A stretch of 64,000 bases of DNA from Leifsonia shinshuensis (GCF_014217625.1 NZ_CP043641.1:4154001-4218000), one strand, 5' to 3'. Counted from the first letter of the stretch, positions 33,724 to 43,225 are shown. Notes: a model not told the origin generated them from the letters alone. A program made the numbers and translations.

Positions 33724-34207
33724 CCGGCTCATCGGCGCCGGTCTCGCGGCGGGCGCGCTTGCGGTCGTGTTGACCGTCGGCCCGCCCGCCGTCTCAGCCG
33801 TCGCCGACGACTCCGACGACGCGGGCAGGCTGAGCCTGAACACGACGGTTCTCGTCAATGAGTCGGTCGGGGCCGGTTCCTCCGGGGAGTTCCCGATTCG
33901 CAGCAGCCTGTTCTCCGACCGGCTCTCCGCGCGGGCGGAGCGGCAACGGTCTCAGTCCGCTGAACGCCTGGGCATCGTCGAGCAGCTGGACTTCGCCACG
34001 ACCCGATCGTCCGGCGAGCAGTTTCAGTCGGTGAGGGCGGCGCTGTTCGAGGGCTACTCCTCCGACGTGATCGCGGCGTCGTCGGAGGAGCACGAGCAGT
34101 CCCCGGTCCCCTTCAGCGTGATCTTCGTGGTCGCAGTGCCGCTGGTTCTGGTGGGGGGCATCGTGCTGGGACGATTCTGGGCCAGACGAAGCCGGCTGAC
34201 GTCGTGA
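33701..34207 (+). CDS. essA: EssA-like T7SS membrane protein
   Basis: 168 residues. A hydrophobic N-terminal segment (about 8-30) looks like a signal or first membrane helix; a polar exported region follows, and a C-terminal transmembrane helix (about 138-160, FSVIFVVAVPLVLVGGIVLG) with a basic end. Size, topology and position between the WXG100 and EsaB genes match EssA, although sequence similarity is too weak for proof by eye. The start ATG at 33701 overlaps the end of esxA by 23 bases; GTG 33689 is possible. The stop overlaps the next start (GTGA). Confidence 0.65.
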   Translation: MRRASASDRLIGAGLAAGALAVVLTVGPPAVSAVADDSDDAGRLSLNTTVLVNESVGAGSSGEFPIRSSLFSDRLSARAERQRSQSAERLGIVEQLDFATTRSSGEQFQSVRAALFEGYSSDVIAASSEEHEQSPVPFSVIFVVAVPLVLVGGIVLGRFWARRSRLTS

Positions 34208-34455
34208 TCGAGATCACCCTCGTGTACGCCCACCGGCAGATCGACCTCCTCGTGCCCGCCGCTGTCCGGTTCGACCGGCTGCGGCAGCTGATCCAGGACG
34301 CGTTCACCGCGAAAGGGACGGTCCTGCCGGATGGATTCTCGTTCGCGCTCGAAGACAAGGCCCTCGCGGTGAGCGGGCACGACTTCATCTCCTCTTTCGG
34401 GATCGCCAACGGCGACCGCCTTCAGATTGTGACGGGACCAGGTAATGCGTATTGA
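34204..34455 (+). CDS. esaB: EsaB/YukD ubiquitin-like T7SS protein
   Basis: 83 residues with a ubiquitin-like beta-grasp pattern: IEITLVYAHRQIDLLVPA, a helix RFDRLRQLIQDAF, then FSFALEDKALAVSGHDFISSFGIANGDRLQIVT. This matches EsaB/YukD, a cytoplasmic regulatory subunit of T7SSb; in mycobacterial systems the same fold is fused in EccD. It starts with GTG overlapping the essA-like stop and overlaps essB by 11 bases. Confidence 0.88.
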   Translation: MIEITLVYAHRQIDLLVPAAVRFDRLRQLIQDAFTAKGTVLPDGFSFALEDKALAVSGHDFISSFGIANGDRLQIVTGPGNAY

Positions 34456-35584
34456 GTTGGACGGAACGGCTCTCGAGCTCGAGGTGAGCTCCGGCCGGCT
34501 GCACGCGAGCGTGGACAAGAACGGTTACCGGGGTGCGTGCCTCGATGTGATCTCCCGCTACGTCGACGCGCGCGAGACGGACACCGGGCTCGAGCTCGAC
34601 TACGACCTCAGCGACGGCGAGATCAGTTTCGGGGACGCCGTAGGCCGGGCCAGGACCAGGCTGGATCGGCTGTCGCTGGCCCAGAAGCTTGTGGCGTGCG
34701 TCCGCTATCGCGACGGCTTCCGCGTGCCGGTGATCCACCCCGGCAACGTGTATCTCAACGGCGGGCTGCTCCGGGTGGTGCACTGCGGCCTCCAGGGCAT
34801 GCTCGCCCCGATGGCGTTCGATGAGACGCACTTCCTGGCGTCGCTGCGGGCGATGGTGCTGCACGTGTTCCGACCGAAGATCGCCTTCGAGCAGCTCCTC
34901 GACGGGGCGGCGGCCCTGCCGGACGCGTTCTCCACCGCCGTGCGGGAGACGACGACGGCCGACGAACTGTTCGCGTTCATCGACGCGCAGCTGAGAGCCG
35001 AGCAGGCGGAGGTCGAGTCTCGCAGGGTCAGCGTCCCGAAGCGCCGGTACGCGGGGTACCGGCTCGTCGGTGCGTTCGGCCTGGCGGCCGCGGCGGTCGC
35101 CGGCGTGTTCGCGTGGCAGACCGCAGATCACAACCGCCTCCAGGACGCGGTCGTCGCCGCCCAGGCACGATTCCTCGCGAACGACTACGGCGGCACGTTG
35201 ACGGAGCTGGAAGGCTTCGCAGCCACCTCGCTGCCGGCGTCCGCGAAGTATGTGCTGGCGGTGTCGAGCGTCAACCTGGACGACCTCACCGTCACGCAGA
35301 AGCAGGCGGTCCTGAACACCATCTCCCAGAAGTCCGACGACGTCACCCTGAACTACTGGATCGCGATCGGCCGCGGTGAGTTCGAGCAGGCCCTCGATTA
35401 CGCGCAGAACCTCGGAGACGATCAGCTCACCTTGCTCGCCTACACCGACCTGTACCAGTCCACGAAGCTGAACTCCCAGATGGCCGGCGGTGAGAAGCAG
35501 AAGCGCCTGGATGAGTATGCGAAAGCCATCGACGAGCTGACGTCGAAGCTGGAGGGCACGAGCGACACGGCGGCGGCGGAATGA
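34445..35584 (+). CDS. essB: EssB/YukC T7SS pseudokinase membrane protein
   Basis: 379 residues. The N-terminal cytoplasmic half (about 1-200) has the degenerate kinase-like arrangement of EssB, including RDGFRVPVIHPGNVYLNGGLLRVVHCGLQGML. One membrane helix (about 204-226, YRLVGAFGLAAAAVAGVFAW) follows, then an exported helical domain with NYWIAIGRGEFEQALDYAQNLGD, a hallmark of EssB/YukC. EssB is a core T7SSb subunit with no counterpart in mycobacterial ESX systems. It overlaps essC by 4 bases (ATGA). Confidence 0.9.
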   Translation: MRIELDGTALELEVSSGRLHASVDKNGYRGACLDVISRYVDARETDTGLELDYDLSDGEISFGDAVGRARTRLDRLSLAQKLVACVRYRDGFRVPVIHPGNVYLNGGLLRVVHCGLQGMLAPMAFDETHFLASLRAMVLHVFRPKIAFEQLLDGAAALPDAFSTAVRETTTADELFAFIDAQLRAEQAEVESRRVSVPKRRYAGYRLVGAFGLAAAAVAGVFAWQTADHNRLQDAVVAAQARFLANDYGGTLTELEGFAATSLPASAKYVLAVSSVNLDDLTVTQKQAVLNTISQKSDDVTLNYWIAIGRGEFEQALDYAQNLGDDQLTLLAYTDLYQSTKLNSQMAGGEKQKRLDEYAKAIDELTSKLEGTSDTAAAE

Positions 35585-38500
35585 GCGTGTTCGAGACGGA
35601 GCCGCTTGCGGGCGTCCGGAGTGCGGCCCTCGACTCGCGGCTCGATCCGAGTCAGCTGCTGTTCCTCGTGTTCGTGGTCGACGGTGAGAGAGCCGTCCGG
35701 CTGACCCTCACCGACGAGCATCCGTTCGTCGAGCACGACAGCCACAAGTTCAGCGTGATCAACGAGGCCCTGTACGTCGACGGGGAGCTGATCGGCGCCG
35801 GACGGAGAACGGTCGGCGCGCTCGAATGCGTCGTGGTGCCCGTCGCCGACGCCCGCACCGACTGTTTCGTCACCGACACGAGCACTGGCCTCGTGATCGG
35901 CGATGTGCCTTACGCCGGCATCCGCGCATCGGGGTCGCCGACGCTGATCGTGCACGAGGACTCGCTGATCGTGGAGGCGCGGGGTCAGCTCGTGTACGTC
36001 GACGGCGTCGCGGTCTCGGGGCGGCGGATCTGCGATCTCGACGTCGGCACGGTGGTGCTGACCGCCGGCTTCATCCTCGAGAAGCGGCCGACGCAGTTCA
36101 AGCTCACCACCTTCGGTTCGGACGTGGTGTTCGATCACGCGACGCTGCTGGTGCAGCCGCCGGAGCGGGAGTTCCCGGTGGACTTTCCCGACTACCGGAG
36201 GTCCCCGAAGCTGAACCTGGAGGTCGAGGAGGCGGAGTTCGCCCTGCAGGGGCCGGACAAGCCGGGCGCGAAACCGAAGAACCGGCTCCTGCGGATGGTG
36301 GTGCCGCCGTTCTTCATGATCGTGGCCTCCGGCGTGACGACGATGGTCATCGGGAGCAACCCGGCGATGATGCTGGGCATGGGGCTGGCCACCCTGCTGA
36401 CAGCGTCGTTCACGGTGTCGCAGTACGTCACCGAGCGGCGGGAGGCCGCGGCGACAGCGCTCACGGCCGAGGACGACTACACCCGATACCTCGTGCGGAC
36501 CGTCGCCCAGGTCTCCCAGGCGTACGACGACGAGCGCGCCGTGCAGCGCTATCAGCAGCCGAGCCCGCAGGAGCTCGCGGCCATGGTCGAGCGGTACGAC
36601 CCGAGGATCTACGAGCGGCAGCGGTTCAACAAGGACTTCTTGCGCGTCTCGCTGGGGTTGTCCGATCGCCCCTCCGCCGTGAAGGTGTCCTCCGACGTGA
36701 GCGAGAAGGACGCGAGCGTCGAAGCGCAGCGCGTATCGGAGCTCGCGGCGGGATTCCGGACCCAACGTGACGTGCCGACTCCGCTCGGGCTGGTGGGCCA
36801 GACGCTCGGGTTCGTCGGCCCTGCCGGCGTCGTCACCGATCACCTGCAGTCGCTGCTGTTCCAGACGGCCTTCTTCCACTCGTACCGGGACGTGAACTTC
36901 ATCAGCCTGCTCTCGCGGGAGGCCTACACGCAGACGTGGAGCGCGTGGCGGCTGCTGCCGCACTTCACGCTGCACGAGCTGAACCTGCGCGGTCTGGTCC
37001 ACAACGACAGGCTGCGCGACGTGGTGCTGAACGGCTTCTACCAGCTGCTCCAGAAGCGCAAGCAGGCCCTGAAGGACGCGGGCACGCAGAAGCCCCAGTT
37101 CGCGCCGCACTACGTCTTCACCATCTCCGACGACCGTCACCTGGCCGGCCACGGCATCAACGAGCTGCTCGCCGAGGACATGAGCGCGCTGGGCGTCACC
37201 GTGATCTGGTGCAGCGAGGACGCGAAGCTGCTGCCCGAGACGGTGACCGCCCTCATCCAGGCGCCGCACCACGTCACGGGCGAGCTCGTGACCGACATCG
37301 GCGTGTACGTCGCGACGCCGTTCACGCCGTACATTTCGCCTCGGGGCCTCGAGCACTCGCTCCGCAAGCTCTCGAATCTGAACCATCTGGAGGTCGAGAA
37401 GAACGCGGTCCCGGAGGCGCTGAGCCTGCTGGAGCAGTACGAGGTGAAGACGGTCGACGAACTGCGGATCGCCGACCGCTGGGCGAGCGCCGAACCGAAC
37501 AAGTCCATCCGTTCGCTGATCGGCTGGCGCGGCAAGTCGGATCACGTGTACTGGGATCTGCACGAGCGTGCGCACGGCCCGCACGCGCTGGTCGGCGGCA
37601 CCACGGGTTCGGGCAAGTCGGAGTTCCTGACGACGTACCTGATCGGCCTGGCGATCAACTTCTCGCCAGAGGACGTGGGCATGCTCATCATCGACTGGAA
37701 GGGCGGCGGCATCGCCAACACGCTCGACCGGCTGCCGCACTTCATGGGCGCCATCACCAACCTCGACGGCGCGGGCACGGCCCGAGCGCTGGCGAGCATC
37801 AAGGCGGAGCTCGACAAGCGCCAGCGCGAGTTCGCGGTCTACGGCGTGAACAGCATCAACGCCTACATGACCCTGTACAAGCAACGGCACGACCCGAAGC
37901 CGGAGGTCAAGTACCCGACGAAGCCGCTGCCGCACCTGGTGCTCGTGTCGGACGAGTTCGCCGAGTTGAAGGCCAATGTGCCGGAGTTCTTGGACGAGCT
38001 GACCTCGGTCGCCCGGATCGGCCGAAGCCTCGGCGTGCACCTGATCCTCGCGACGCAGAAACCGAGCGGCGTCGTGAACGACCAGATCGAGGCGAACTCG
38101 ACCTCGAAGATCGCCCTGAAGATGGCGGGCGAGCAGGACTCGAACGAACTGCTGAAGACCACGGACGCCGCGCACATCACGAACCCCGGCCGCGGCTACC
38201 TGAAGGTCGGCCAGAACGAGGTGTACGAACTCTTCCAGAGCGGCTACGCCGGGGTGCCCTACGACCCGGACGCACAGGTCACCGAGAAGGTGGACGAGCG
38301 CATCTACACGATCAACCAGCTCGGCCAATACGAACTCTTCTACGACCCCGACGAGGACGTCGAGCAGGGCAAGGACACGAGCGAGCTGCCCTCGCAGCTG
38401 GAGGCGGTCATCGACACGATCGCCGGCATCTTCCAGGGTGGCGGGCTCACGCAGCCGGACAAGCCGTGGTTGCCGAGCCTGGCGGGGCGCATCCTCTCGT

Positions 38501-40029
38501 CCCCCTCAGAGCCGGGAATCGGATTGCGTGTGCCTCTGGGGCTCCTCGACATTCCGGCGCACCAGGCGCAGGAGAACTACGAGTTCGACCTCATGCGTGA
38601 GGGTCACACGGTCGTCTTCGGCAGCCCCGGGTACGGCAAGTCGACGGCGCTGCAGACGCTCGTCGTGAACCTCGCCACGACCTGCACTCCCGACCGAATT
38701 CATGTCAATCTCATCGATTTCGGCAACAACGGACTTCTGCCCCTCCGAGATCTTCCGCAGGTGGCGGACATCGTCACGCTCGAAGAGGCCGAGAAGCTCG
38801 GCAAGATGATGGACTCCGTTGCGGACACCCTAGGCATTCGCAAACAGTTGTTCAAGCAAGCCGGGGTCGCGAATCTCGAGCAGTACCGGGCGAAAACCGG
38901 CGGTGATCTGCCGGTCGTTCTGAACGTGCTCGACGGCTACGACAATCTGACGGCGAACGATCGACGCAAGGATGCGATCGACTCGCTCCTGCTGCAGGTG
39001 TTGCGGGAGGGCTCCGCGCTGGGCGTGTTCCTCGTGATGAGCGCGAGCCGCGTAGGCGGCGTGCGCATGAACATGTTGAGCAACATCCCGACGAAGCTCT
39101 GCCTGTACGTGAATGACGAGAGCGACCTCGCGCAGGTGATGGGCAGGGAGCGGCTGACGCAAGCCGACATCCCAGGTCGGGGTCAGCTCTTGATTGACCG
39201 GCCCACGGCGATTCAGATCTACCTCCCGGCACCGGGCGACGACAGTGCAGCAACACTTGCGGCGCTCGAACAGCAGGTCGCTGCCTTGGACGCGGGGTGG
39301 ACGAGCGAGCGGCCGAGCAAGATTCCGATGGTGCCACCGGAAGTCAGCACGGATTCGTTCGGCGTCGGGGTTACGCGGTCGCCGCATTCGCTCCTGTTGG
39401 GATTGAACAAGGCCAGCGCCGCTTCCGAGAGCTTCGAGCTGTTCCGAGGGGACGCGCTTGCGATCTTCCCCGAGACGTCGAGGCAGTCTGCTCTGCTGTA
39501 TCCGTTCCTGATCGGTCAAATCGCCGAGGTAGTGGCCGGCAGCGACCTCGTCGTGATCGACGCGAGCGGTGCGTTGGAGCCGAGCCTGGCTTCGACCGCG
39601 TCGTTGTATGTGGGCAAGGCGTTGCTCAAGAGTCACTCCGCTGCGGTGAAGGCGGCACTGACCGATCTGGCGGAGAAGGGGTCGGAGGTCCGGCGCTGTG
39701 TCGTGATCAACGGTGCAGCGGATGTCTTCGACAAAGCGATGCTCACGATGGACCAGGTCGCCGACCTTCTGGGCGGCGGTGGCACGAGCACCCAGGTGAT
39801 CGTCCTGGATCACATGTCGAAGCTGAACAGCGCCTTCGGCTTCGTCGCCACCGTGAAGGAGAACGTCGACCGGATCCTCTTCGGCGGAGATCTGAGCGCG
39901 CAACGGTTCGTCGACAACCTGCCGCCCTCCGTGAAGAGGGAGGCGCAGGCGAAGAACGTGTTGCACTCGTTCACGGATGACGAGCTCTTTCAGATCGTCG
40001 TGCCGACGGTGAGCGAAAGCGAAGAGTGA
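35581..40029 (+). CDS. essC: EssC/YukB FtsK-SpoIIIE-type T7SS ATPase
   Basis: 1482 residues, the length expected for EssC. Two N-terminal FHA-like domains (about 1-200) precede two transmembrane helices (about 240-285). Then come tandem FtsK/SpoIIIE ATPase domains. The first has Walker A GTTGSGKS (673-680) and Walker B MLIIDWKGGG; the second has GSPGYGKST (1014-1022) and NLIDFGNNG. A third, degenerate domain occupies about 1260-1480. It is the membrane motor that exports WXG100 and LXG substrates. Tandem FHA domains and two membrane helices in one chain are typical of T7SSb, not of split mycobacterial EccC. Confidence 0.95.
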   Translation: MSVFETEPLAGVRSAALDSRLDPSQLLFLVFVVDGERAVRLTLTDEHPFVEHDSHKFSVINEALYVDGELIGAGRRTVGALECVVVPVADARTDCFVTDTSTGLVIGDVPYAGIRASGSPTLIVHEDSLIVEARGQLVYVDGVAVSGRRICDLDVGTVVLTAGFILEKRPTQFKLTTFGSDVVFDHATLLVQPPEREFPVDFPDYRRSPKLNLEVEEAEFALQGPDKPGAKPKNRLLRMVVPPFFMIVASGVTTMVIGSNPAMMLGMGLATLLTASFTVSQYVTERREAAATALTAEDDYTRYLVRTVAQVSQAYDDERAVQRYQQPSPQELAAMVERYDPRIYERQRFNKDFLRVSLGLSDRPSAVKVSSDVSEKDASVEAQRVSELAAGFRTQRDVPTPLGLVGQTLGFVGPAGVVTDHLQSLLFQTAFFHSYRDVNFISLLSREAYTQTWSAWRLLPHFTLHELNLRGLVHNDRLRDVVLNGFYQLLQKRKQALKDAGTQKPQFAPHYVFTISDDRHLAGHGINELLAEDMSALGVTVIWCSEDAKLLPETVTALIQAPHHVTGELVTDIGVYVATPFTPYISPRGLEHSLRKLSNLNHLEVEKNAVPEALSLLEQYEVKTVDELRIADRWASAEPNKSIRSLIGWRGKSDHVYWDLHERAHGPHALVGGTTGSGKSEFLTTYLIGLAINFSPEDVGMLIIDWKGGGIANTLDRLPHFMGAITNLDGAGTARALASIKAELDKRQREFAVYGVNSINAYMTLYKQRHDPKPEVKYPTKPLPHLVLVSDEFAELKANVPEFLDELTSVARIGRSLGVHLILATQKPSGVVNDQIEANSTSKIALKMAGEQDSNELLKTTDAAHITNPGRGYLKVGQNEVYELFQSGYAGVPYDPDAQVTEKVDERIYTINQLGQYELFYDPDEDVEQGKDTSELPSQLEAVIDTIAGIFQGGGLTQPDKPWLPSLAGRILSSPSEPGIGLRVPLGLLDIPAHQAQENYEFDLMREGHTVVFGSPGYGKSTALQTLVVNLATTCTPDRIHVNLIDFGNNGLLPLRDLPQVADIVTLEEAEKLGKMMDSVADTLGIRKQLFKQAGVANLEQYRAKTGGDLPVVLNVLDGYDNLTANDRRKDAIDSLLLQVLREGSALGVFLVMSASRVGGVRMNMLSNIPTKLCLYVNDESDLAQVMGRERLTQADIPGRGQLLIDRPTAIQIYLPAPGDDSAATLAALEQQVAALDAGWTSERPSKIPMVPPEVSTDSFGVGVTRSPHSLLLGLNKASAASESFELFRGDALAIFPETSRQSALLYPFLIGQIAEVVAGSDLVVIDASGALEPSLASTASLYVGKALLKSHSAAVKAALTDLAEKGSEVRRCVVINGAADVFDKAMLTMDQVADLLGGGGTSTQVIVLDHMSKLNSAFGFVATVKENVDRILFGGDLSAQRFVDNLPPSVKREAQAKNVLHSFTDDELFQIVVPTVSESEE

Positions 40030-40487
40030 TGGTGTCGTTGGAACTCCAGGGCGGGCTGCTGGGTTTGGGATCGATTGTTCGGCTGGAGACGCCGGGTGTC
40101 TCCGGTTTGTTCGTGGTCCTCGCGCGCGGGGCCTTCCGGCCGGATAAGGAGCGCACTGAGGTGGTTCCCCGCTATCTGGTGGCACCGCACCCCTTCGGCG
40201 AGGCGCCGGATCAGGAGACCTTCCCGATCCTCGTCGACGCGATCCAGCAGGTCGTGTTCGAGGGTTACACGGACGACGCCGACACGTCCTTCCTCGAGAA
40301 CCTCCTGGATCAGATGGAGAACGGGCGACGGGTGATGAAGCCTGAGGCGAATCACTTCGCCGAATCCCTGACGGCGATTCCCGAGGTGTCGGATGACGCC
40401 GGCGGCGGTGACGCTGCGGGGAACCCCAGGGACCCGTTCTTCGAGCTTCGGAGACTGGCAAGCAAGGATCGGGGGAAGAAGCCGTGA
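40029..40487 (+). CDS. DUF4176 domain T7SS-associated protein
   Basis: 152 residues. The N-terminal LLGLGSIVRLETPGVSGLFVVLARG matches DUF4176 proteins, which occur in T7SSb loci of Firmicutes. EVVPRYLVAPHPFGEAPDQETFPILVDAIQQVVFEGYTDDADTSFL follows, consistent with the family. It lacks a signal peptide or membrane helix, so it probably acts in the cytoplasm as an accessory or effector-specific factor. The ATG overlaps the essC stop (TGATG). Confidence 0.75.
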   Translation: MVSLELQGGLLGLGSIVRLETPGVSGLFVVLARGAFRPDKERTEVVPRYLVAPHPFGEAPDQETFPILVDAIQQVVFEGYTDDADTSFLENLLDQMENGRRVMKPEANHFAESLTAIPEVSDDAGGGDAAGNPRDPFFELRRLASKDRGKKP

Positions 40488-40753
40488 AGGTTTCATCGAA
40501 TGTCGGTGCGGCGCAGGAAGCGGCGTCGGGTTTCGCGCAGGTGGAAGTCGTGGGGCGAGCTCAGCAGGCCACGGTGGGGACAAGCAACGTCTCTAGCACC
40601 GTGGATGGGGCGACTGTCGCGAATTCGATCCTGGACAGCATTTCCGAGTTGGTTTCCGGTGTGAAGAAGCAGGCCGGAAACGTCACGGCTCTCGCGACGG
40701 AGATCGAGGAGCGCGATAGCGGGGACGCCGGAGCCTGGTGCGAAGCACGATGA
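40484..40753 (+). CDS. Small helical T7SS effector partner (TIGR04197/DUF3130-like, Lap1-like)
   Basis: 89 residues, Ala/Ser/Val-rich and helical, with ALATEIEERDSGDAGAW near the C-terminus that resembles the acidic tail of SACOL2603/TIGR04197 proteins. In Firmicutes such proteins precede LXG toxin genes and act as targeting partners (Lap1 class). There is no Trp-x-Gly turn. GTG 40484 overlaps the DUF4176 stop, and its own stop overlaps the next start (ATGA). Assignment rests on size, pattern and position. Confidence 0.65.
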   Translation: MKVSSNVGAAQEAASGFAQVEVVGRAQQATVGTSNVSSTVDGATVANSILDSISELVSGVKKQAGNVTALATEIEERDSGDAGAWCEAR

Positions 40754-41106
40754 ACAGTCCCTCCTCATCGAGCCCCGGTGAGCTCGCCCAGAAAATCGCT
40801 GCCTGCGAGAGCCGCGCTATGGCGCAGCTCTCGACGATTCGTCATCTCGAGCAGGAATGGGAAGCGTATCGGGAGGTCATGCGGGCCGAGTCGGCTCTCT
40901 ATGAGCATGCCGCGCACGACATCGGTACGAAGAACTACTTCGTTCACAAAGGCTTAGCGGCGCGAAGAGAAGTCGATGCGTACGTGAGGCAGCTCGCAAG
41001 CGAAATGGTCGAGCTGTTGGAAGAGACGGCGCGCGAGGTGCGCTTGGAGTCGGAGGCGGAGTTGGAGCGCCTGCGTGCGGAGAAGGCAGGTGCAACGTGG
41101 GGTTGA
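40750..41106 (+). CDS. Second small helical LXG partner (Lap2/DUF3958-like)
   Basis: 118 residues, strongly helical and charged: LAQKIAACESRAMAQLSTIRHLEQEWEAYRE and a long C-terminal EMVELLEETAREVRLESEAELERLRAEKAG. Small helical proteins of this kind (DUF3958, Lap2 class) sit between the Lap1-like protein and the LXG toxin in T7SSb effector operons and bind the LXG domain. It overlaps both neighbours. Sequence identity to the family is not verifiable by eye. Confidence 0.6.
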   Translation: MNSPSSSSPGELAQKIAACESRAMAQLSTIRHLEQEWEAYREVMRAESALYEHAAHDIGTKNYFVHKGLAARREVDAYVRQLASEMVELLEETAREVRLESEAELERLRAEKAGATWG

Positions 41107-42332
41107 TCTACAATTCCGCCGATTCGAGCAGCGTGAGGGACGCACTGTCGGCCAACCTCGCGGCCGCCACTTCGGTTCTCGACGCGACGCAGAAGGCGAC
41201 AGGCCATTTGACGAGCAGGCTCGTGGGCGGACAACTCTCGGGCAAGGGATACTCCGCCGTTCGCGCATTGTTCGCGTCGGTCATCGCTCCCTGTATCACC
41301 GATGCGAGAAATGAGCTCGAGTCGGTTCGAGGCGATCTGGAGAAGTTCACGGCGGAAGACTCCAAGATCAGCGCCTTCGGGGTTCTGAAGGAAGACGAGC
41401 TGAAGAAGCAACTAGCGGCGTCCAAGCGCCAGCGGGACGCGACCGTGCATCAGATCGACGTCAACCGTGTTGCCGCGGACTCCTCGACGGCGGTGCCCGG
41501 GTTGTCGGAGGCGCTCACAGCCAAGAACGTGCAGCTGGAGCTGGTGCTTGATCAGTTGAAGACCGATGTTCGTGATCTGGAGGGCAGGATACAGGCGCTG
41601 CAGCAGTTCGACTCTGCGACGAAGGGCCTGTTTCTGGACAGGCTGGACAACCTCGCTGCGGTCACCGGCGACACCATCGCGCTTCTGAACCAGCTCGACA
41701 ACACCAAGATCCGGCTCAGCGTCGCCGGTACTCTCGGTTCCGGGGTCGGGGCGCTGGCGACCAGGCGGGACATCCTCAATTTCCTGGGCGACAAGCAGCT
41801 CACCAAGGACGCACAGGGCCGGGTGCGGTGGGGCGAACGGTACCTCTTCGAGTCCAACGGCCTGGTGCAGAAGGGTTTCATCTTCCGTCAGGGCAATCGC
41901 TTCAATGAGGCCACCGGGGTACGCATCGACCACTACAGGCAGCCGATCGGGGCCGGTGTGCGAGGCCTGGCCAGCCCTGTCGATGACTTCCACGGGTGGA
42001 AAGACGCCTCCAAGATCGGCAAGCTCGGTAAGGGGCTCGGCGCGGCAGGCACCCTGCTGACGGTTGCAGGCAACGCCGATACGTACTTCCGTGACGGTGC
42101 CCAGGAGTACGACGGAGCGGACTTTGCGGTGGATACCGGAGTCGACTTGGCAAGCGCTGCCGTTTCCGCCGGCGTTGGAGCAGTGGCCGGGTCGTTCTTC
42201 TTGCCCCCGCTTGGCACCGTGGTGGGAGCGGGCGTCGGACTGTTCGTCGGAGTTGTGTTGGATCTGCCTCTCTGGGGCGGTGCCTCCGCGACGGATGCCG
42301 CCAAAGACGCGATGAAAAAGGCATACCGGTGA
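41097..42332 (+). CDS. LXG-domain toxin with glycine-rich hydrophobic C-terminus
   Basis: 411 residues. Residues about 1-200 form the helical LXG targeting domain: GLIYNSADSSSVRDALSANL, then the diagnostic QLSGKGYSAVRALFASVIAP. A middle region (RWGERYLFESNGLVQKGFIF) links to a C-terminal module with repeated small residues (KIGKLGKGLGAAGTLLTVAG) and a 45-residue hydrophobic glycine/alanine stretch (about 348-392) before a basic amphipathic tail. No enzymatic toxin motif is visible; the C-terminus suggests membrane insertion, like glycine-zipper LXG toxins. The GTG start overlaps the Lap2-like gene. The membrane protein downstream is the probable immunity factor. Confidence 0.8.
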   Translation: MGLIYNSADSSSVRDALSANLAAATSVLDATQKATGHLTSRLVGGQLSGKGYSAVRALFASVIAPCITDARNELESVRGDLEKFTAEDSKISAFGVLKEDELKKQLAASKRQRDATVHQIDVNRVAADSSTAVPGLSEALTAKNVQLELVLDQLKTDVRDLEGRIQALQQFDSATKGLFLDRLDNLAAVTGDTIALLNQLDNTKIRLSVAGTLGSGVGALATRRDILNFLGDKQLTKDAQGRVRWGERYLFESNGLVQKGFIFRQGNRFNEATGVRIDHYRQPIGAGVRGLASPVDDFHGWKDASKIGKLGKGLGAAGTLLTVAGNADTYFRDGAQEYDGADFAVDTGVDLASAAVSAGVGAVAGSFFLPPLGTVVGAGVGLFVGVVLDLPLWGGASATDAAKDAMKKAYR

Positions 42333-42336
42333 GATT

Positions 42337-43191
42337 GTGACAGATCGCGTGAACCACCAATCCACTCGTGAGGATGCTAATCGCGCTTACTTTCAGGCTC
42401 TGGCCAATTCGCGCGGATCCCTGCGTCAACTCGCTGCATTGTCGATCCTGAATATCGTCCTGCTAGGTATCTTGAGCTACTTCTTCAACCCACCGGGCGG
42501 CGTCCGAGGCCACGAAGCGCTGTGGTTCTTCCGCGACGTGAATCTAGTGCTCATCGGATTGAGCGTCGTTGTATTGATCCTGTCCGTGTTCAGGAGCCTG
42601 TTGTTCCGGTTCCAGGCGATGTTCTCGATCGTGATGGCGTTCGGTGCGCTCGTGATGGTTTACAGCGTCTGCCTGCTTACCCTCCCCATGGTGACGTTCA
42701 TCGACAGTAACGAGGACGAGTACCGTGCAGAGGTATTCATCGTCAGCTGCGTCGTGGCATCGGCGATTGTGGTGAGCGCGACTGCGGTCCACGTGATTCG
42801 GCTGCGACGCCGTTTGCGCGCGGGCCATTCGGAGAAACGCACGATCGGCAACTATTTGGCCGTGTCCAAATCCAGGCGATCGAAGATCTTATGGATCACG
42901 TTCGGTGTGATCGCGGTGGTGCCGAACCTGTTGACATCGGGCCAGTACCTGACCAATGCTCTCGGAGCAATCGGGCTGATCTTCTTCGCGTGTGTGCTGC
43001 CGAGTCTTCCGGTGGAGTTTTCGTATCTCGCGTATCTGAAGTTGAAGGATCGCGTCTATTGGGAGGTGCGTCCCCCGAGGATGCCGGCGCAGGAGCGGCG
43101 CAGGCTGACGCGGAAGGTCGTTCTCTGGCTGGTGGGGATCGTGGTGGCGATAGCCGCGTTCTGGGTCCTGGCCAAATACCTGCGCTTTTAG
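42337..43191 (+). CDS. Multi-spanning membrane protein, probable LXG-toxin immunity protein
   Basis: 284 residues with about seven hydrophobic helices (for example 34-50, 68-84, 91-113, 128-150, 187-203, 210-232 and 257-280) and basic loops. I recognise no family. It begins 4 bases after the LXG toxin stop, the standard place for the cognate immunity gene, and a membrane immunity protein suits a membrane-inserting toxin. The gene is noticeably richer in A/T-ending codons than its neighbours, suggesting recent acquisition of the toxin-immunity end of the operon. Confidence 0.6.
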   Translation: MTDRVNHQSTREDANRAYFQALANSRGSLRQLAALSILNIVLLGILSYFFNPPGGVRGHEALWFFRDVNLVLIGLSVVVLILSVFRSLLFRFQAMFSIVMAFGALVMVYSVCLLTLPMVTFIDSNEDEYRAEVFIVSCVVASAIVVSATAVHVIRLRRRLRAGHSEKRTIGNYLAVSKSRRSKILWITFGVIAVVPNLLTSGQYLTNALGAIGLIFFACVLPSLPVEFSYLAYLKLKDRVYWEVRPPRMPAQERRRLTRKVVLWLVGIVVAIAAFWVLAKYLRF

Positions 43192-43225
43192 GCGATGAAG
43201 AAGAGTGACGGAAGGAAGGTCGCGA

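Noticed and set aside
35440..38328. Very long minus-strand open frame opposite essC
   Set aside because: It is the antisense shadow of a high-GC gene, rich in Arg/His/Asp without any domain; essC on the plus strand has complete ATPase motifs.
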